The notes: generated from the letters alone by a model not told the origin. Shown: positions 1 to 6,256, counted from the stretch's first letter. The stretch is DNA of 64,000 bases from a virus (IMGVR_UViG_3300009082_000018:45594-109593), one strand, 5' to 3'. Program-made: numbers and translations.

Positions 1-468
1 CGAAACAGGGCGTTGTGCAAGAAGATCGAGGAGAAGGTCGCCGCCAAGAAGAGCGTCATCGTGCTCGTCAAGGAGATCTTCCACGGTGACAGGTTGGATG
101 AGAACCTGTGGAAGTACTGTAAATTTGTACCCCACAAGTTCATCAACGGCCAGGAGACCTCCGAGGTCAGACAGCGTGCTCTGGCTGAGTTCGAGAGCGG
201 CGCTCTGAAGGTGCTGATCGCCACGTCGATCTTGGATGAGGGAGTGGACATCCCCAACATCGACGTGATGGTGCTGGCAGGTGGAGGCAAGTCGTCAATC
301 AAGACGCTGCAGCGGATCGGTCGAGGTCTCCGCAGAGGAGGATCATCGGACACCCTTGAGGTGGTGGACACAGCCGACTTCACCCACGAGTACCTCCTGA
401 AGCACAGTCTGCAGCGCCTCGAGGACTATAAGGCCGAAGACTGCTTCGAGATCATCGTTGCGAGGTAA
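1..468 (+). CDS. SF2 helicase, C-terminal part (truncated by window edge)
   Basis: The frame is open from base 1, so the N-terminal ATPase half lies outside the window and the TTG at 13 is probably internal. The visible part is a RecA-like helicase C-terminal domain: motif V reads ATSILDEGVDIP and motif VI reads QRIGRGLRRG, with the paired arginines that act as the arginine finger in superfamily 2 helicases. A role in phage recombination, repair or origin remodelling is inferred. The stop is followed 7 bases later by the next gene. A second, complete SF2 helicase is encoded at 51303-52577. Confidence 0.85.
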   Translation, partial: RNRALCKKIEEKVAAKKSVIVLVKEIFHGDRLDENLWKYCKFVPHKFINGQETSEVRQRALAEFESGALKVLIATSILDEGVDIPNIDVMVLAGGGKSSIKTLQRIGRGLRRGGSSDTLEVVDTADFTHEYLLKHSLQRLEDYKAEDCFEIIVAR

Positions 469-475
469 GTCTTTC

Positions 476-760
476 ATGGCTACTACGTGGAAGGGGAGTC
501 GTCCACAAGACTTCACAATCACCATGAGTGGGCCACACCAGTTTCAACCTGGGATGCTCATCAATATCGACACTGGTGACGGCAAAAAGAAGCAATGTAT
601 GATCACAGAGATCGTCGATAGGCACACGTTGCAGCTCGCAGAGCTAACAGCGCAAGAGCAGTCCTTTGGATCACCTGTGGTGTATGGGATGATCAGGCCA
701 GAGAAGGAACGTACGGACATCGTCAGGCGTGAGGATGCGCCCTACAAGGACATCGAGTGA
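476..760 (+). CDS. Small protein with RxxAPY tail
   Basis: 94 residues from the ATG at 476, chosen over a TTG at 458 because GAGG at 462-465 is a suitable ribosome site. No family recognised; the composition is that of a small beta-rich soluble protein. It ends in RREDAPYKDIE, the same C-terminal pattern (RxxAP plus an aromatic) found on proteins ending at 39247, 45589, 48172, 48475 and 48741. Its stop abuts the stop of the convergent gene at 761. Confidence 0.75.
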   Translation: MATTWKGSRPQDFTITMSGPHQFQPGMLINIDTGDGKKKQCMITEIVDRHTLQLAELTAQEQSFGSPVVYGMIRPEKERTDIVRREDAPYKDIE

Positions 761-1021
761 TCAAGCAGCCTTCGGATAGGCCTCGTCGATCAAGTCCGCC
801 ACAGGGGCGTCCCGGTCGTGGTCTCCGAAGAACCGCTGATCTGGCGCACGCTCTACCAGCTGGGCTGAGTGTACCGCTCCCGTTGGTACTACAGGTACTG
901 GGACGGAAGCGCATACGACAGCGTTGGAACACACCAGACATAGTCTGGCGTGTGCTAGGCCGTACAGGCCTGGCAGGGCTGGGTGAGCTGGGGCCCCGCA
1001 TCTGTCGCAACGAAGGTACAT
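761..1021 (-). CDS. Small zinc-ribbon-like protein
   Basis: 86 residues from an ATG at 1021 with GGAG just upstream; a longer GTG start at 1030 exists. Two CxxC pairs near the N terminus (CDRC and CLVC) suggest a zinc ribbon followed by a less ordered tail. It runs against its neighbours and ends exactly where the upstream gene ends. Forward frames also stay open here but lack any motif, so this reading is preferred with moderate confidence. Confidence 0.45.
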   Translation of the reverse strand: MYLRCDRCGAPAHPALPGLYGLAHARLCLVCSNAVVCASVPVPVVPTGAVHSAQLVERAPDQRFFGDHDRDAPVADLIDEAYPKAA

Positions 1022-1088
1022 GGTCTCCACTCAGTAAGCATCGATCCAAGTTGTGGTCGATTGAGATCAAAAGTCAAGAGGTTTTTTC

Positions 1089-1325
1089 ATGGATACCGTG
1101 ATCCACATCAGCCCTGTTGGTTGGTGGGTCTCCTATAAGAAGGACCAATGGACCGGTCCCTTCAAGGATGAGAACGAGGCCCACGAAGCGGCCAAGGTGA
1201 TTGTGCCGATGATCTATCCGGAGTACCAGCTACTACGGGTCATGCCGTGGGAACGGAAGACCTGTCCCAACGTCTACAACGAATTGTTGACGAAGAAGAA
1301 TAGGAGATCGAAATGCCAGGACTGA
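1089..1325 (+). CDS. Hypothetical 78-residue protein
   Basis: Starts at ATG 1089 behind an AGAGG ribosome site. The first half (WWVSYKKDQWTGPFKDENEA) resembles short DUF2188-like domains that read as a two-strand sheet plus helix, but the match is only by eye. The end overlaps the start of the amidase gene by 13 bases, so the two are probably translationally coupled. Confidence 0.75.
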   Translation: MDTVIHISPVGWWVSYKKDQWTGPFKDENEAHEAAKVIVPMIYPEYQLLRVMPWERKTCPNVYNELLTKKNRRSKCQD

Positions 1326-2098
1326 TCATCAATGGCAAAGAAGAACTGGTTGATGGACTCACCATCATCAACTACAAGGACGAGCCCAAGCTCAAGCTCA
1401 AGGCGGGCGAAGACATGCGGGCGCGCAAGACCCGCTGGATTCGTTCGATCGTCCTGCACAACACCAAGAACATCCAAACCAAGGTCAAGGCTGGCTTTGG
1501 TCCCTCCACCAATCTCGGCAAGCGCATCGCCGATCTTTGGGCCACGAGCAGCAAAAACGCTGGTGCTCACCTGTCCGTGGACTGGGACGGGACGGTCTAC
1601 TGCCACGCAGATCTACTTCAGGATGCGACCTACCACGCAAGTTCGATGAATGAGGTCTCGATCGGAATCGAGATCTACGAGGATGGGAAGGGCGTGGTGT
1701 ACGAGGGCCAGCTCGACGTCGTGGTCAAACTCGTGGTCTGGCTCTGCCGGCGCTTTGGTATCCAGATGCAGATGCCGATCGCCATGGACAACTCCGAGAT
1801 CTCTCGGATCAAGCGTGGCGGCGAAGACTGTGTAGGGGTGTTCGGTCACTGCCACCAGAACCACAAGGACAAGGCCCACGACCCTGGCATCGACATCTTC
1901 AAGCGCCTGAAAGCCGATGCTGGGTTCAAGGAGTTCGACTTCGCTCATCAGGGCATGCCTGATGACATCAAGTACTGGATGATCACCCAGAAGGCACTCG
2001 ATCTCGTAATCGACGGTGTGCCTGGCCCCAAGACCTGCGACGCACTCCAGGCTCGTGGGTTTGCCAACGGTCTCTACGACTGGAAGACGACACTGTGA
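1313..2098 (+). CDS. N-acetylmuramoyl-L-alanine amidase endolysin
   Basis: 261 residues. The N-terminal two thirds fit the Amidase_2/PGRP fold: a first zinc-ligand region (SIVLHNT, near residue 46), a central HLSVDWDGTVY strand pair, SIGIEIYEDG, and a second ligand region GHCHQNHKDKAHDPG containing the histidine and DPG expected in this family. The last 50 residues (QKALDLVIDGVPGPKTCDAL) look like a peptidoglycan-binding repeat. It should cut the amide bond between muramic acid and the stem peptide at lysis. No signal peptide, so it would need a holin. A second lysis enzyme is far away at 43954-44487. Confidence 0.9.
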   Translation: MPGLIINGKEELVDGLTIINYKDEPKLKLKAGEDMRARKTRWIRSIVLHNTKNIQTKVKAGFGPSTNLGKRIADLWATSSKNAGAHLSVDWDGTVYCHADLLQDATYHASSMNEVSIGIEIYEDGKGVVYEGQLDVVVKLVVWLCRRFGIQMQMPIAMDNSEISRIKRGGEDCVGVFGHCHQNHKDKAHDPGIDIFKRLKADAGFKEFDFAHQGMPDDIKYWMITQKALDLVIDGVPGPKTCDALQARGFANGLYDWKTTL

Positions 2099-2355
2099 TC
2101 TTGAAATTCAACAATAGCCAACAAGCCAGGTTGTTGGCAGAGCTGACAGGTGATCTGGTTCAAATCGAAGAGGCCGAGATCAAACACCCAACACTTGACC
2201 ACATGTGCATGTTGGTTGGCAGTGTGAGAGATGGTGGTCGTACCAAGCTCTGGTTGCGGTTGGAGGAGGTTTCTGAACTGACTTCTGCTGTTGATCCTAT
2301 TCGTAGACCGCCGATTAGAATGAAAAAGAAACCACCACCCATGAGGCAAAAATGA
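2095..2355 (+). CDS. Hypothetical 86-residue protein with KKKPPP tail
   Basis: Starts at a GTG whose last bases form the amidase stop (GTGA overlap), so translation is probably coupled. No family recognised. The C terminus is proline- and lysine-rich, RRPPIRMKKKPPPMRQK, one of at least seven KKxPPP-type tracts in this window. It is followed by a chain of two overlapping mini-ORFs leading to the methyltransferase. Confidence 0.75.
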   Translation: MILKFNNSQQARLLAELTGDLVQIEEAEIKHPTLDHMCMLVGSVRDGGRTKLWLRLEEVSELTSAVDPIRRPPIRMKKKPPPMRQK

Positions 2356-2390
2356 GAACCGTGATCATTTTGAAGGCACCAAAGCCGTGA
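2352..2390 (+). CDS. 12-codon linking mini-ORF
   Basis: A 12-residue ORF whose ATG overlaps the previous stop (ATGA at 2352-2355) and whose stop overlaps the GTG start of the next ORF (GTGA at 2387-2390). Overlap at both ends suggests a coupling peptide or leader, but the peptide is too short to judge by composition. Confidence 0.3.
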   Translation: MRTVIILKAPKP

Positions 2391-2539
2391 AGTGTAGCAG
2401 AAGAGAAGATCGTCGTCGTCTTCGAGGTGGCTCGCAACTGACGCGTAAGAAGCGTCGACGAAATCGTATGCTGCGTCTGGTTCTCACTAGACGAAATCGC
2501 AGGGTACAGCGACAACAACTGGCCCAAGAGGAATTATGA
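2387..2539 (+). CDS. Arginine-rich 50-residue protein
   Basis: GTG start at 2387 with GAAGG about 10 bases upstream. The product is extremely basic, with runs such as EDRRRLRGG and RKKRRRN, and suggests a nucleic-acid-binding or condensing peptide. Its TGA overlaps the methyltransferase ATG (ATGA at 2536-2539), which favours a real coupled gene. No family recognised. Confidence 0.55.
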   Translation: MKCSRREDRRRLRGGSQLTRKKRRRNRMLRLVLTRRNRRVQRQQLAQEEL

Positions 2540-3303
2540 TCAAGCAACCTCCCCCTGTTCGACCTCCGGTGAAAGGCTGGAAACAGGCGCCTGGCGGCAA
2601 GATTTTCACCGGGGACTGCATCGACATGCTCAAAGAGCTGAGTTCAGAGTCTGTTGATCTGTCAATCTTCGATCCCGCCTACGAAAGCCTGGAGAAGCAT
2701 CGAGCTGTCGGATCGAAGACCAGGCTCAAGCACTCCAAGGCCTCCAGCAACGATTGGTTCACGACCTTCCCCAACGCCCGATACGGGGAGCTGTTCCAGC
2801 AGCTCTTCCGAGTGATGAAGCCAGGGACTCACATCTACATGTTCTGCGACGAGGAGACTCGCGACGTGGTGACCTGTGGCTGGTCTCCTCAATCTCCGAA
2901 TGTCAACCTCGGTTTCTCACCCATCCTGGCCGCCGGCTTCAAGTACTGGAAGGCTCTCATCTGGGACAAGATGATCGCCGGCATGGGCTATCATTATCGA
3001 GCCCAGCACGAATTCATCGTTATGGCTGAGAAGATCGTGAGAGTGAACAAGCACCGGCAGCTAAACGATCTAGGACCAGGTGACGTCCTCCAGCATCGTC
3101 GCCTCAAGGGACCGGATTACTACCCGACGGAGAAGCCTCGAGAGTTGATCGAGCTGTTGGTGAAGCAGTCGTCGAATACAGGTGACACGGTGCTTGATAT
3201 GTTCGCTGGTTCTGGTGTGGTGGGTCAGGTCTGCCAGGACATCGATCGTCGTTTCATCCTGGGTGACATCGACACCAAAGAGATTCGCCTGAGACTCGTA
3301 TGA
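2536..3303 (+). CDS. DNA methyltransferase, beta-class N6/N4 type
   Basis: 255 residues. The catalytic motif IV DPAY (a variant of DPPY) lies near residue 46 and the SAM-binding motif I FAGSG near residue 223, the beta-class order. This predicts methylation of an exocyclic amino group of adenine or cytosine. No specificity domain is obvious and no restriction endonuclease is adjacent, so it is likely an orphan enzyme for self-protection or regulation. The N terminus is proline-rich (MIKQPPPVRPP). The stop overlaps the next start by four bases. Confidence 0.88.
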   Translation: MIKQPPPVRPPVKGWKQAPGGKIFTGDCIDMLKELSSESVDLSIFDPAYESLEKHRAVGSKTRLKHSKASSNDWFTTFPNARYGELFQQLFRVMKPGTHIYMFCDEETRDVVTCGWSPQSPNVNLGFSPILAAGFKYWKALIWDKMIAGMGYHYRAQHEFIVMAEKIVRVNKHRQLNDLGPGDVLQHRRLKGPDYYPTEKPRELIELLVKQSSNTGDTVLDMFAGSGVVGQVCQDIDRRFILGDIDTKEIRLRLV

Positions 3304-3773
3304 CCACGCTCAAGATCACCTTTGATCCCGATACCAAGTTCTGCCAGCTTCGCTTCGGCTACAATAAGCGATTTGCTGAATTCATGAAAAGTGGGATCAC
3401 TCCTCTTTCTTATCGGCGCTGGGTGGCAGACAAGAAGTACTGGGAGGTCCACGTCTCGAAGCTGGCTCGTGTGGTCGTGGTGGCCCGTCGCTACTTCGGT
3501 CATGTCGATTACTCAGAGCTGCCAGGTGGCCTACAGATCGAGCTGGCCATCAGGATGAGTGCCTTCGATGACGTGGAGGCACCGCCCAAGAGGACGGCTT
3601 CTACACCGCACGATGTGCTCTACCTGCTACCCACTGCGCCAATCGAGGTGGTCAAGGCAGCCTATCGAGCCCTGGCTCTTATTCATCACCCAGATCGGGG
3701 CGGTGACGAGGAAATCCTGAAGGAGATCAACTCTGCTTACGAAACCATCACTGAGGCGAAAAAAGAGGGTTGA
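3300..3773 (+). CDS. J-domain (DnaJ-like) protein
   Basis: 157 residues, ATG overlapping the previous stop. The C-terminal 60 residues form a J domain with the diagnostic HPD (ALIHHPDRGGDEEILKEINS), the motif that stimulates the Hsp70/DnaK ATPase. The N-terminal 90 residues resemble the short substrate-recognition module seen ahead of some phage SNF2 helicases, by eye only. No DnaK is in the window, so it presumably recruits host DnaK to a phage target such as the replisome. It is the last gene before the structured leader of the tRNA array. Confidence 0.85.
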   Translation: MTTLKITFDPDTKFCQLRFGYNKRFAEFMKSGITPLSYRRWVADKKYWEVHVSKLARVVVVARRYFGHVDYSELPGGLQIELAIRMSAFDDVEAPPKRTASTPHDVLYLLPTAPIEVVKAAYRALALIHHPDRGGDEEILKEINSAYETITEAKKEG

Positions 3774-3821
3774 CAAACGACCCGACCTAGTTCAAGGATG
3801 AAGAATGATGTTCCAAGCCGC

Positions 3822-4018
3822 AAAACGAACAAAGTCGAGCGCCCGGAGTTGGCGCGGGACGTGTTCGTTTAGCGTGCGCCCAGATCATAGCTCGAGGGAA
3901 TTGGGTACCCTGCAGTCTTACCCGAATACCCTCGAGCCCATTGGAGCGCCAGGCGGCTAGGACTCGAGGAAACATAGGACTCGAGAGGCCGCCTGGGAAA
4001 CCAAGCGGCCTTTTTTTT
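3822..4018 (+). ncRNA. Structured leader RNA with competing antiterminator/terminator hairpins
   Basis: This 200-base stretch holds no convincing ORF but strong secondary structure. An outer stem pairs AAACGAAC near 3823 with GTTCGTTT at 3863-3870. An 8-bp stem CTCGAGGG (3891-3898)/CCCTCGAG (3929-3936) encloses GGGTA/TACCC. A 9-bp perfect stem CCAGGCGGC (3949-3957)/GCCGCCTGG (3988-3996) shares its right arm with the terminator below, so the two are mutually exclusive. CTCGAG occurs four times (3891, 3931, 3963, 3980). The layout resembles an attenuator or riboswitch controlling the array; no known class was recognised. Confidence 0.6.
3987..4018 (+). terminator. Intrinsic terminator directly before the tRNA array
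   Basis: GGCCGC (3987-3992) pairs with GCGGCC (4005-4010), extended by TGG/CCA around a GAAA tetraloop and followed by eight T residues at 4011-4018. The first tRNA begins at 4024. The left arm can instead pair with 3949-3957, which would disrupt the terminator. Confidence 0.85.
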
Positions 4019-4023
4019 GTTCT

Positions 4024-4095
4024 GGGTGGTTCGTCCAACTGGAAGGGCCCCGGGCCGTAACCCCGGCTATCTAGGTTCGACTCCTAGACCACCCA
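4024..4095 (+). tRNA. tRNA-Tyr (GTA)
   Basis: Acceptor gggtggt/accaccc, T arm ctagg-ttcgact-cctag, anticodon loop ccgtaac at 4055-4061. Position 33 is C, not U. The variable loop is short, unusual for bacterial Tyr, so the isotype rests on the anticodon. No CCA encoded. Confidence 0.75.
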
Positions 4096-4162
4096 TTGGA
4101 GATCGACTATGTGCTTGCAGGAATTCATGCACCGCTTGAAACAGAGGCTTGAGTCAGATCAA

Positions 4163-4235
4163 GCCTCCGTGGTGCAGCGGCTAGCACACATGGCTTTTAC
4201 CCATCGAGACGCAGGTTCGAGTCCTGCCGGGGGCA
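4163..4235 (+). tRNA. tRNA-Lys (TTT)
   Basis: Acceptor gcctccg/cgggggc, T arm gcagg-ttcgagt-cctgc, anticodon loop cttttac at 4194-4200. Confidence 0.88.
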
Positions 4236-4247
4236 CTGAAGGAAGTC

Positions 4248-4319
4248 GGGCTCGAAGTGTTATGGTTGCACAGCGGACTCTTAATCCGACAAGTGAGGGT
4301 TCAACTCCCTCCGGGCCCA
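4248..4319 (+). tRNA. tRNA-Lys (CTT)
   Basis: Acceptor gggctcg/cgggccc, T arm gaggg-ttcaact-ccctc, anticodon loop ctcttaa at 4278-4284. Confidence 0.9.
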
Positions 4320-4330
4320 TTGAGAATTGA

Positions 4331-4402
4331 TCCGGGTTAGCCTAGCGGCAAAGGCAGCGCGCTCTGACCGCGCCATCGAAGGTTCGAGTCCTTCACCCGG
4401 AA
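4331..4402 (+). tRNA. tRNA-Gln (CTG)
   Basis: Acceptor tccgggt/acccgga, T arm gaagg-ttcgagt-ccttc, anticodon loop ctctgac at 4362-4368 on a perfect gcgcg/cgcgc stem. Confidence 0.92.
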
Positions 4403-4448
4403 CTGCGCAACTGGCCCTTGACAATTGAATAGCTGGTCGTGGTCGTTT

Positions 4449-4520
4449 GGTGAGGTCGTCCAATCGGTAGGACACCAGACTGAAAATCTGGGAACGACGG
4501 TTCGACTCCGTCCCTTGCCA
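4449..4520 (+). tRNA. tRNA-Phe (GAA)
   Basis: Acceptor ggtgagg/ccttgcc, T arm gacgg-ttcgact-ccgtc, anticodon loop ctgaaaa at 4480-4486. Confidence 0.92.
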
Positions 4521-4526
4521 CCACTT

Positions 4527-4597
4527 GGGCCTGTAGCTTGAAGGTCGAGCCACCGGCTCATAACCGGTTGGTGAGTGTTCGATTCACTCCGGGCCTA
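4527..4597 (+). tRNA. tRNA-Met (CAT), elongator-like
   Basis: Acceptor gggcctg/cgggcct with a paired first position, T arm gagtg-ttcgatt-cactc, loop ctcataa at 4557-4563. One of three CAT tRNAs; the initiator-like one is at 5441. Confidence 0.85.
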
Positions 4598-4601
4598 TTG
4601 A

Positions 4602-4672
4602 TCGGGTGTCGTCTAACGGTAGGGCCGTGGACTTTGGATCCATGAATAGAGGTTCGACTCCTCTCACCCGAA
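4602..4672 (+). tRNA. tRNA-Gln (TTG)
   Basis: Acceptor tcgggtg/cacccga, T arm agagg-ttcgact-cctct, anticodon loop ctttgga at 4632-4638. Confidence 0.92.
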
Positions 4673-4674
4673 AA

Positions 4675-4747
4675 CGGGGAGTAGGGCATTGGATGACCCG
4701 CTTGCTTTGGGAGCAAGAATAAGCTGGTTCGATTCCAGTCTCCCCGA
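4675..4747 (+). tRNA. tRNA-Pro (TGG)
   Basis: Acceptor cggggag/ctccccg, T arm gctgg-ttcgatt-ccagt, anticodon loop tttggga at 4706-4712. Very similar to the Pro(GGG) gene at 7744, suggesting duplication and anticodon change. Confidence 0.92.
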
Positions 4748-4758
4748 CTGATCTTCAT

Positions 4759-4830
4759 TCCAGAGTAGCTCAAAGGTGGAGCGGCGCCCTGTTAAGGCGA
4801 TGGCTGGGGGTTCGAGTCCCTCCTCTGGAG
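4759..4830 (+). tRNA. tRNA-Asn (GTT)
   Basis: Acceptor tccagag/ctctgga, D stem gctc/gagc, anticodon loop ctgttaa at 4789-4795. Confidence 0.92.
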
Positions 4831-4845
4831 CCAGTAAAGTTGATC

Positions 4846-4917
4846 CGCCTCGTGGCTCAGTGGTCCGAGCAGTCGGCCGATAACCGACAGGCGAGAGTTC
4901 GATTCTCTCCGAGGCGA
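4846..4917 (+). tRNA. tRNA-Ile (GAT)
   Basis: Acceptor cgcctcg/cgaggcg, anticodon stem gtcgg/ccgac, loop ccgataa at 4877-4883. Position 33 is C instead of U. Confidence 0.9.
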
Positions 4918-4929
4918 AAAGAAGATCAT

Positions 4930-5002
4930 GGCGGACGAAGCCAAACGGTGCGGCGCCTGACTGTGGATCAGGTTCTAGGGGGTTCGACTCCCCTCGTTCG
5001 CC
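4930..5002 (+). tRNA. tRNA-His (GTG)
   Basis: Acceptor gcggacg/cgttcgc, loop ctgtgga at 4961-4967. G at 4930 can pair with C at 5002, the extra G-1:C73 pair that identifies histidine tRNAs. Confidence 0.92.
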
Positions 5003-5103
5003 CTCGCACATGTTATGCTCCTGCGCAGGTCTACCAGAGCGGGCCAGATCGCCCTTGAATGGGCGTGGAGGGCGGCGCAGGCGGGCCAGGGCGGGGAGCG
5101 CTT

Positions 5104-5175
5104 GGGGACGTAGTGATAGCGGGAGCACACGGCGTTCGCAACGCTGAAGTGAGGGTTCGACTCCCTCCGTCTCCA
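5104..5175 (+). tRNA. tRNA-Ala (CGC)
   Basis: Acceptor ggggacg/cgtctcc, T arm gaggg-ttcgact-ccctc, anticodon loop ttcgcaa at 5135-5141. The 100 bases before it are a G-rich spacer with a small CGCCC/GGGCG hairpin. Confidence 0.85.
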
Positions 5176-5181
5176 CTCTCT

Positions 5182-5252
5182 GGGCTCATAGTGAAATGGG
5201 ATCACGCAGCCTCGGCAAGGCTGAATCCCGGGTTCAACTCCCGGTGGGTCCA
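5182..5252 (+). tRNA. tRNA-Ala (GGC)
   Basis: Acceptor gggctca/tgggtcc, D stem gtga/tcac, loop tcggcaa at 5212-5218. Position 33 is C. Confidence 0.9.
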
Positions 5253-5257
5253 CTCTT

Positions 5258-5340
5258 GGAGGGTACTGAGGAATGGTCCTCAACATGGTCCGAACCCATG
5301 GGCGGCCGAAAGACCGGGCGTTCGATTCGTCTACCCTCCG
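5258..5340 (+). tRNA. tRNA-Ser (CGA)
   Basis: Acceptor ggagggt/accctcc, long variable arm as in class II tRNAs, loop tccgaac at 5289-5295. Position 33 is C. Confidence 0.9.
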
Positions 5341-5368
5341 CTGATTGTTGATCTGAAAATTGTACCAT

Positions 5369-5439
5369 GGACGCGGAAGCTGTCGGATGGCTGACCGGCT
5401 GTCTACCGGTTGAAGAGGGTTCAACTCCCTTCGCGTCCG
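5369..5439 (+). tRNA. tRNA-Asp (GTC)
   Basis: Acceptor ggacgcg/cgcgtcc, anticodon stem accgg/ccggt, loop ctgtcta at 5399-5405, discriminator G. Confidence 0.92.
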
Positions 5440-5440
5440 C

Positions 5441-5514
5441 CGCAGGGTTGAGGAGAGGTCTACCTCGCCTGGCTCATAACCAGGAGCACGTTGGTTCAAA
5501 TCCAACCCCTGCTA
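5441..5514 (+). tRNA. tRNA-fMet-like (CAT), initiator
   Basis: Acceptor cgcaggg/ccctgct leaves a C1-U72 mismatch, and the D stem gagg/cctc gives A11:U24; both are hallmarks of bacterial initiators, which have an unpaired 1-72 end for formylation. Loop ctcataa at 5473-5479. The anticodon stem cctgg/ccagg lacks the classic three G-C pairs, so the call is not certain. Confidence 0.8.
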
Positions 5515-5516
5515 GC

Positions 5517-5588
5517 GCGGTTGAGGTGTTTGTGGTTGCACGCGGCGTTGCCAACGCTGAAGACAGGGTTCGACTCCCTGCAGCCGCA
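5517..5588 (+). tRNA. tRNA-Gly (GCC)
   Basis: Acceptor gcggttg/cagccgc, T arm caggg-ttcgact-ccctg, loop ttgccaa at 5548-5554. Confidence 0.92.
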
Positions 5589-5667
5589 ACGCCGGAGGTC
5601 GAGGGTTCAAATCCCTCCAGGCTCCCGCAAGGGACCTGTAGCTCAGTCAGGTAGAGCACCGGCTTCT
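5589..5667 (+). ncRNA. Circularly permuted tRNA-like module, free-standing
   Basis: The 3' half of a tRNA precedes its 5' half. In order: anticodon-stem 3' strand gccgg (5591-5595), variable aggtc, T arm gaggg-ttcaaat-ccctc, acceptor 3' strand, tetraloop GCAA (5627-5630), acceptor 5' strand, TA, D arm gctc/gagc, anticodon-stem 5' strand ccggc (5659-5663), then ttct. The acceptor strands pair over 8 bp with one bulged C, and the anticodon strands pair perfectly. It is squeezed exactly between complete Gly and Ser tRNAs. The shape matches the tRNA-mimic domain of bacterial YrlA Y RNAs, but no Ro-binding stem flanks it. It could also be a relic of a broken tandem duplication. Confidence 0.6.
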
Positions 5668-5752
5668 GGAAGGTGACCCGTAATGGTACGGGAGCTGGTT
5701 GCTAACCAGTCAGGGGGTAACGCCCCAGCAGGTTCGATTCCTGCACCTTCCG
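5668..5752 (+). tRNA. tRNA-Ser (GCT)
   Basis: Acceptor ggaaggt/accttcc, D stem cccg/cggg, loop ttgctaa at 5699-5705, long variable arm, discriminator G. Confidence 0.92.
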
Positions 5753-5759
5753 CCGGATT

Positions 5760-5843
5760 GGAGAGCGAGAAGCAGGGTGCGCAACTGCGTTGGAAGCGCA
5801 GGAGGGTTGAAAGGCCCGCTGGGTTCGATTCCCAGGCTCTCCG
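5760..5843 (+). tRNA. tRNA-Ser (GGA)
   Basis: Acceptor ggagagc/gctctcc, anticodon stem ctgcg/cgcag, loop ttggaag at 5790-5796, long variable arm. Confidence 0.92.
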
Positions 5844-5846
5844 CTA

Positions 5847-5932
5847 GATGAGTCGACTGACACGGAGACGGCAGCTGATCCCGGTCCCCAAGGGCGTCTT
5901 ACGGCTGACGGGCTGTCAGAGCACGACTCATC
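5847..5932 (+). ncRNA. Non-tRNA structured insert in the array
   Basis: A perfect 9-bp inverted repeat GATGAGTCG (5847-5855)/CGACTCATC (5924-5932), continued inside by TGACA/TGTCA, closes an 86-base element with further pairing options (AGACG/CGTCT). It has no T loop and no Ro-binding motif, so it is neither a tRNA nor a Y RNA. It may be a structured RNA or a decayed gene. Confidence 0.4.
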
Positions 5933-5936
5933 GCAT

Positions 5937-6008
5937 GCGGGTGAGATGTTAACGGTTGCATGTCAGTCTTCCAAACTGAATGACGGAGTTCAACTCTCCG
6001 CACCCGCA
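5937..6008 (+). tRNA. tRNA-Gly (TCC)
   Basis: Acceptor gcgggtg/cacccgc, D stem atgt/gcat, loop cttccaa at 5968-5974. Confidence 0.92.
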
Positions 6009-6022
6009 CCGTATAGTTGATC

Positions 6023-6098
6023 CGGGATGTAGCTCAGCCAGGGAGAGCGCTCGCTTCGGGAGCGAGAGGTTTCGTGGGTTCGAACCCCACCATCCCGA
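6023..6098 (+). tRNA. tRNA-Pro (CGG)
   Basis: Acceptor cgggatg/catcccg, anticodon stem ctcgc/gcgag, loop ttcggga at 6055-6061. Confidence 0.92.
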
Positions 6099-6103
6099 CC
6101 AAT

Positions 6104-6177
6104 GCCAAGGTAGCCCAACAGGAAGTGGCACACGCCTCAGGCGCGTGACAGTGAGGGTTCGAATCCCTTCCTTGGCA
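6104..6177 (+). tRNA. tRNA-Leu (CAG)
   Basis: Acceptor gccaagg/ccttggc, anticodon stem cacgc/gcgtg, loop ctcaggc at 6136-6142. The variable region is much shorter than in typical bacterial class II leucine tRNAs, as in the other Leu genes here. Confidence 0.88.
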
Positions 6178-6182
6178 TCTTC

Positions 6183-6254
6183 GCCGCCAAAGCGTAAAGG
6201 GTGACGCGCCGGCTTCGTACACCGGAGAACCCAGTTCAACTCTGGGTGGCGGCT
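6183..6254 (+). tRNA. tRNA-Thr (CGT)
   Basis: Acceptor gccgcca/tggcggc, T arm cccag-ttcaact-ctggg, loop ttcgtac at 6214-6220. Confidence 0.9.
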
Positions 6255-6256
6255 CT

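Noticed and set aside
757-1101. Forward ORF starting MIKQPSDRPRRSS
   Set aside because: Low-complexity and motif-free. The reverse strand carries a zinc-ribbon-like protein with a better ribosome site.
3822-4018. T-box riboswitch
   Set aside because: No T-box sequence or specifier loop was seen. Only the generic antiterminator/terminator layout is supported.
5588-5667. Amber suppressor tRNA (CTA) by joining the permuted halves
   Set aside because: It needs base 5588, already the discriminator of tRNA-Gly, and TAG is used as a normal stop in this window. Not claimed as a suppressor.
5847-5932. Hammerhead ribozyme
   Set aside because: A CTGATGA...GAAAC core is missing despite the GATGAG at the left end.
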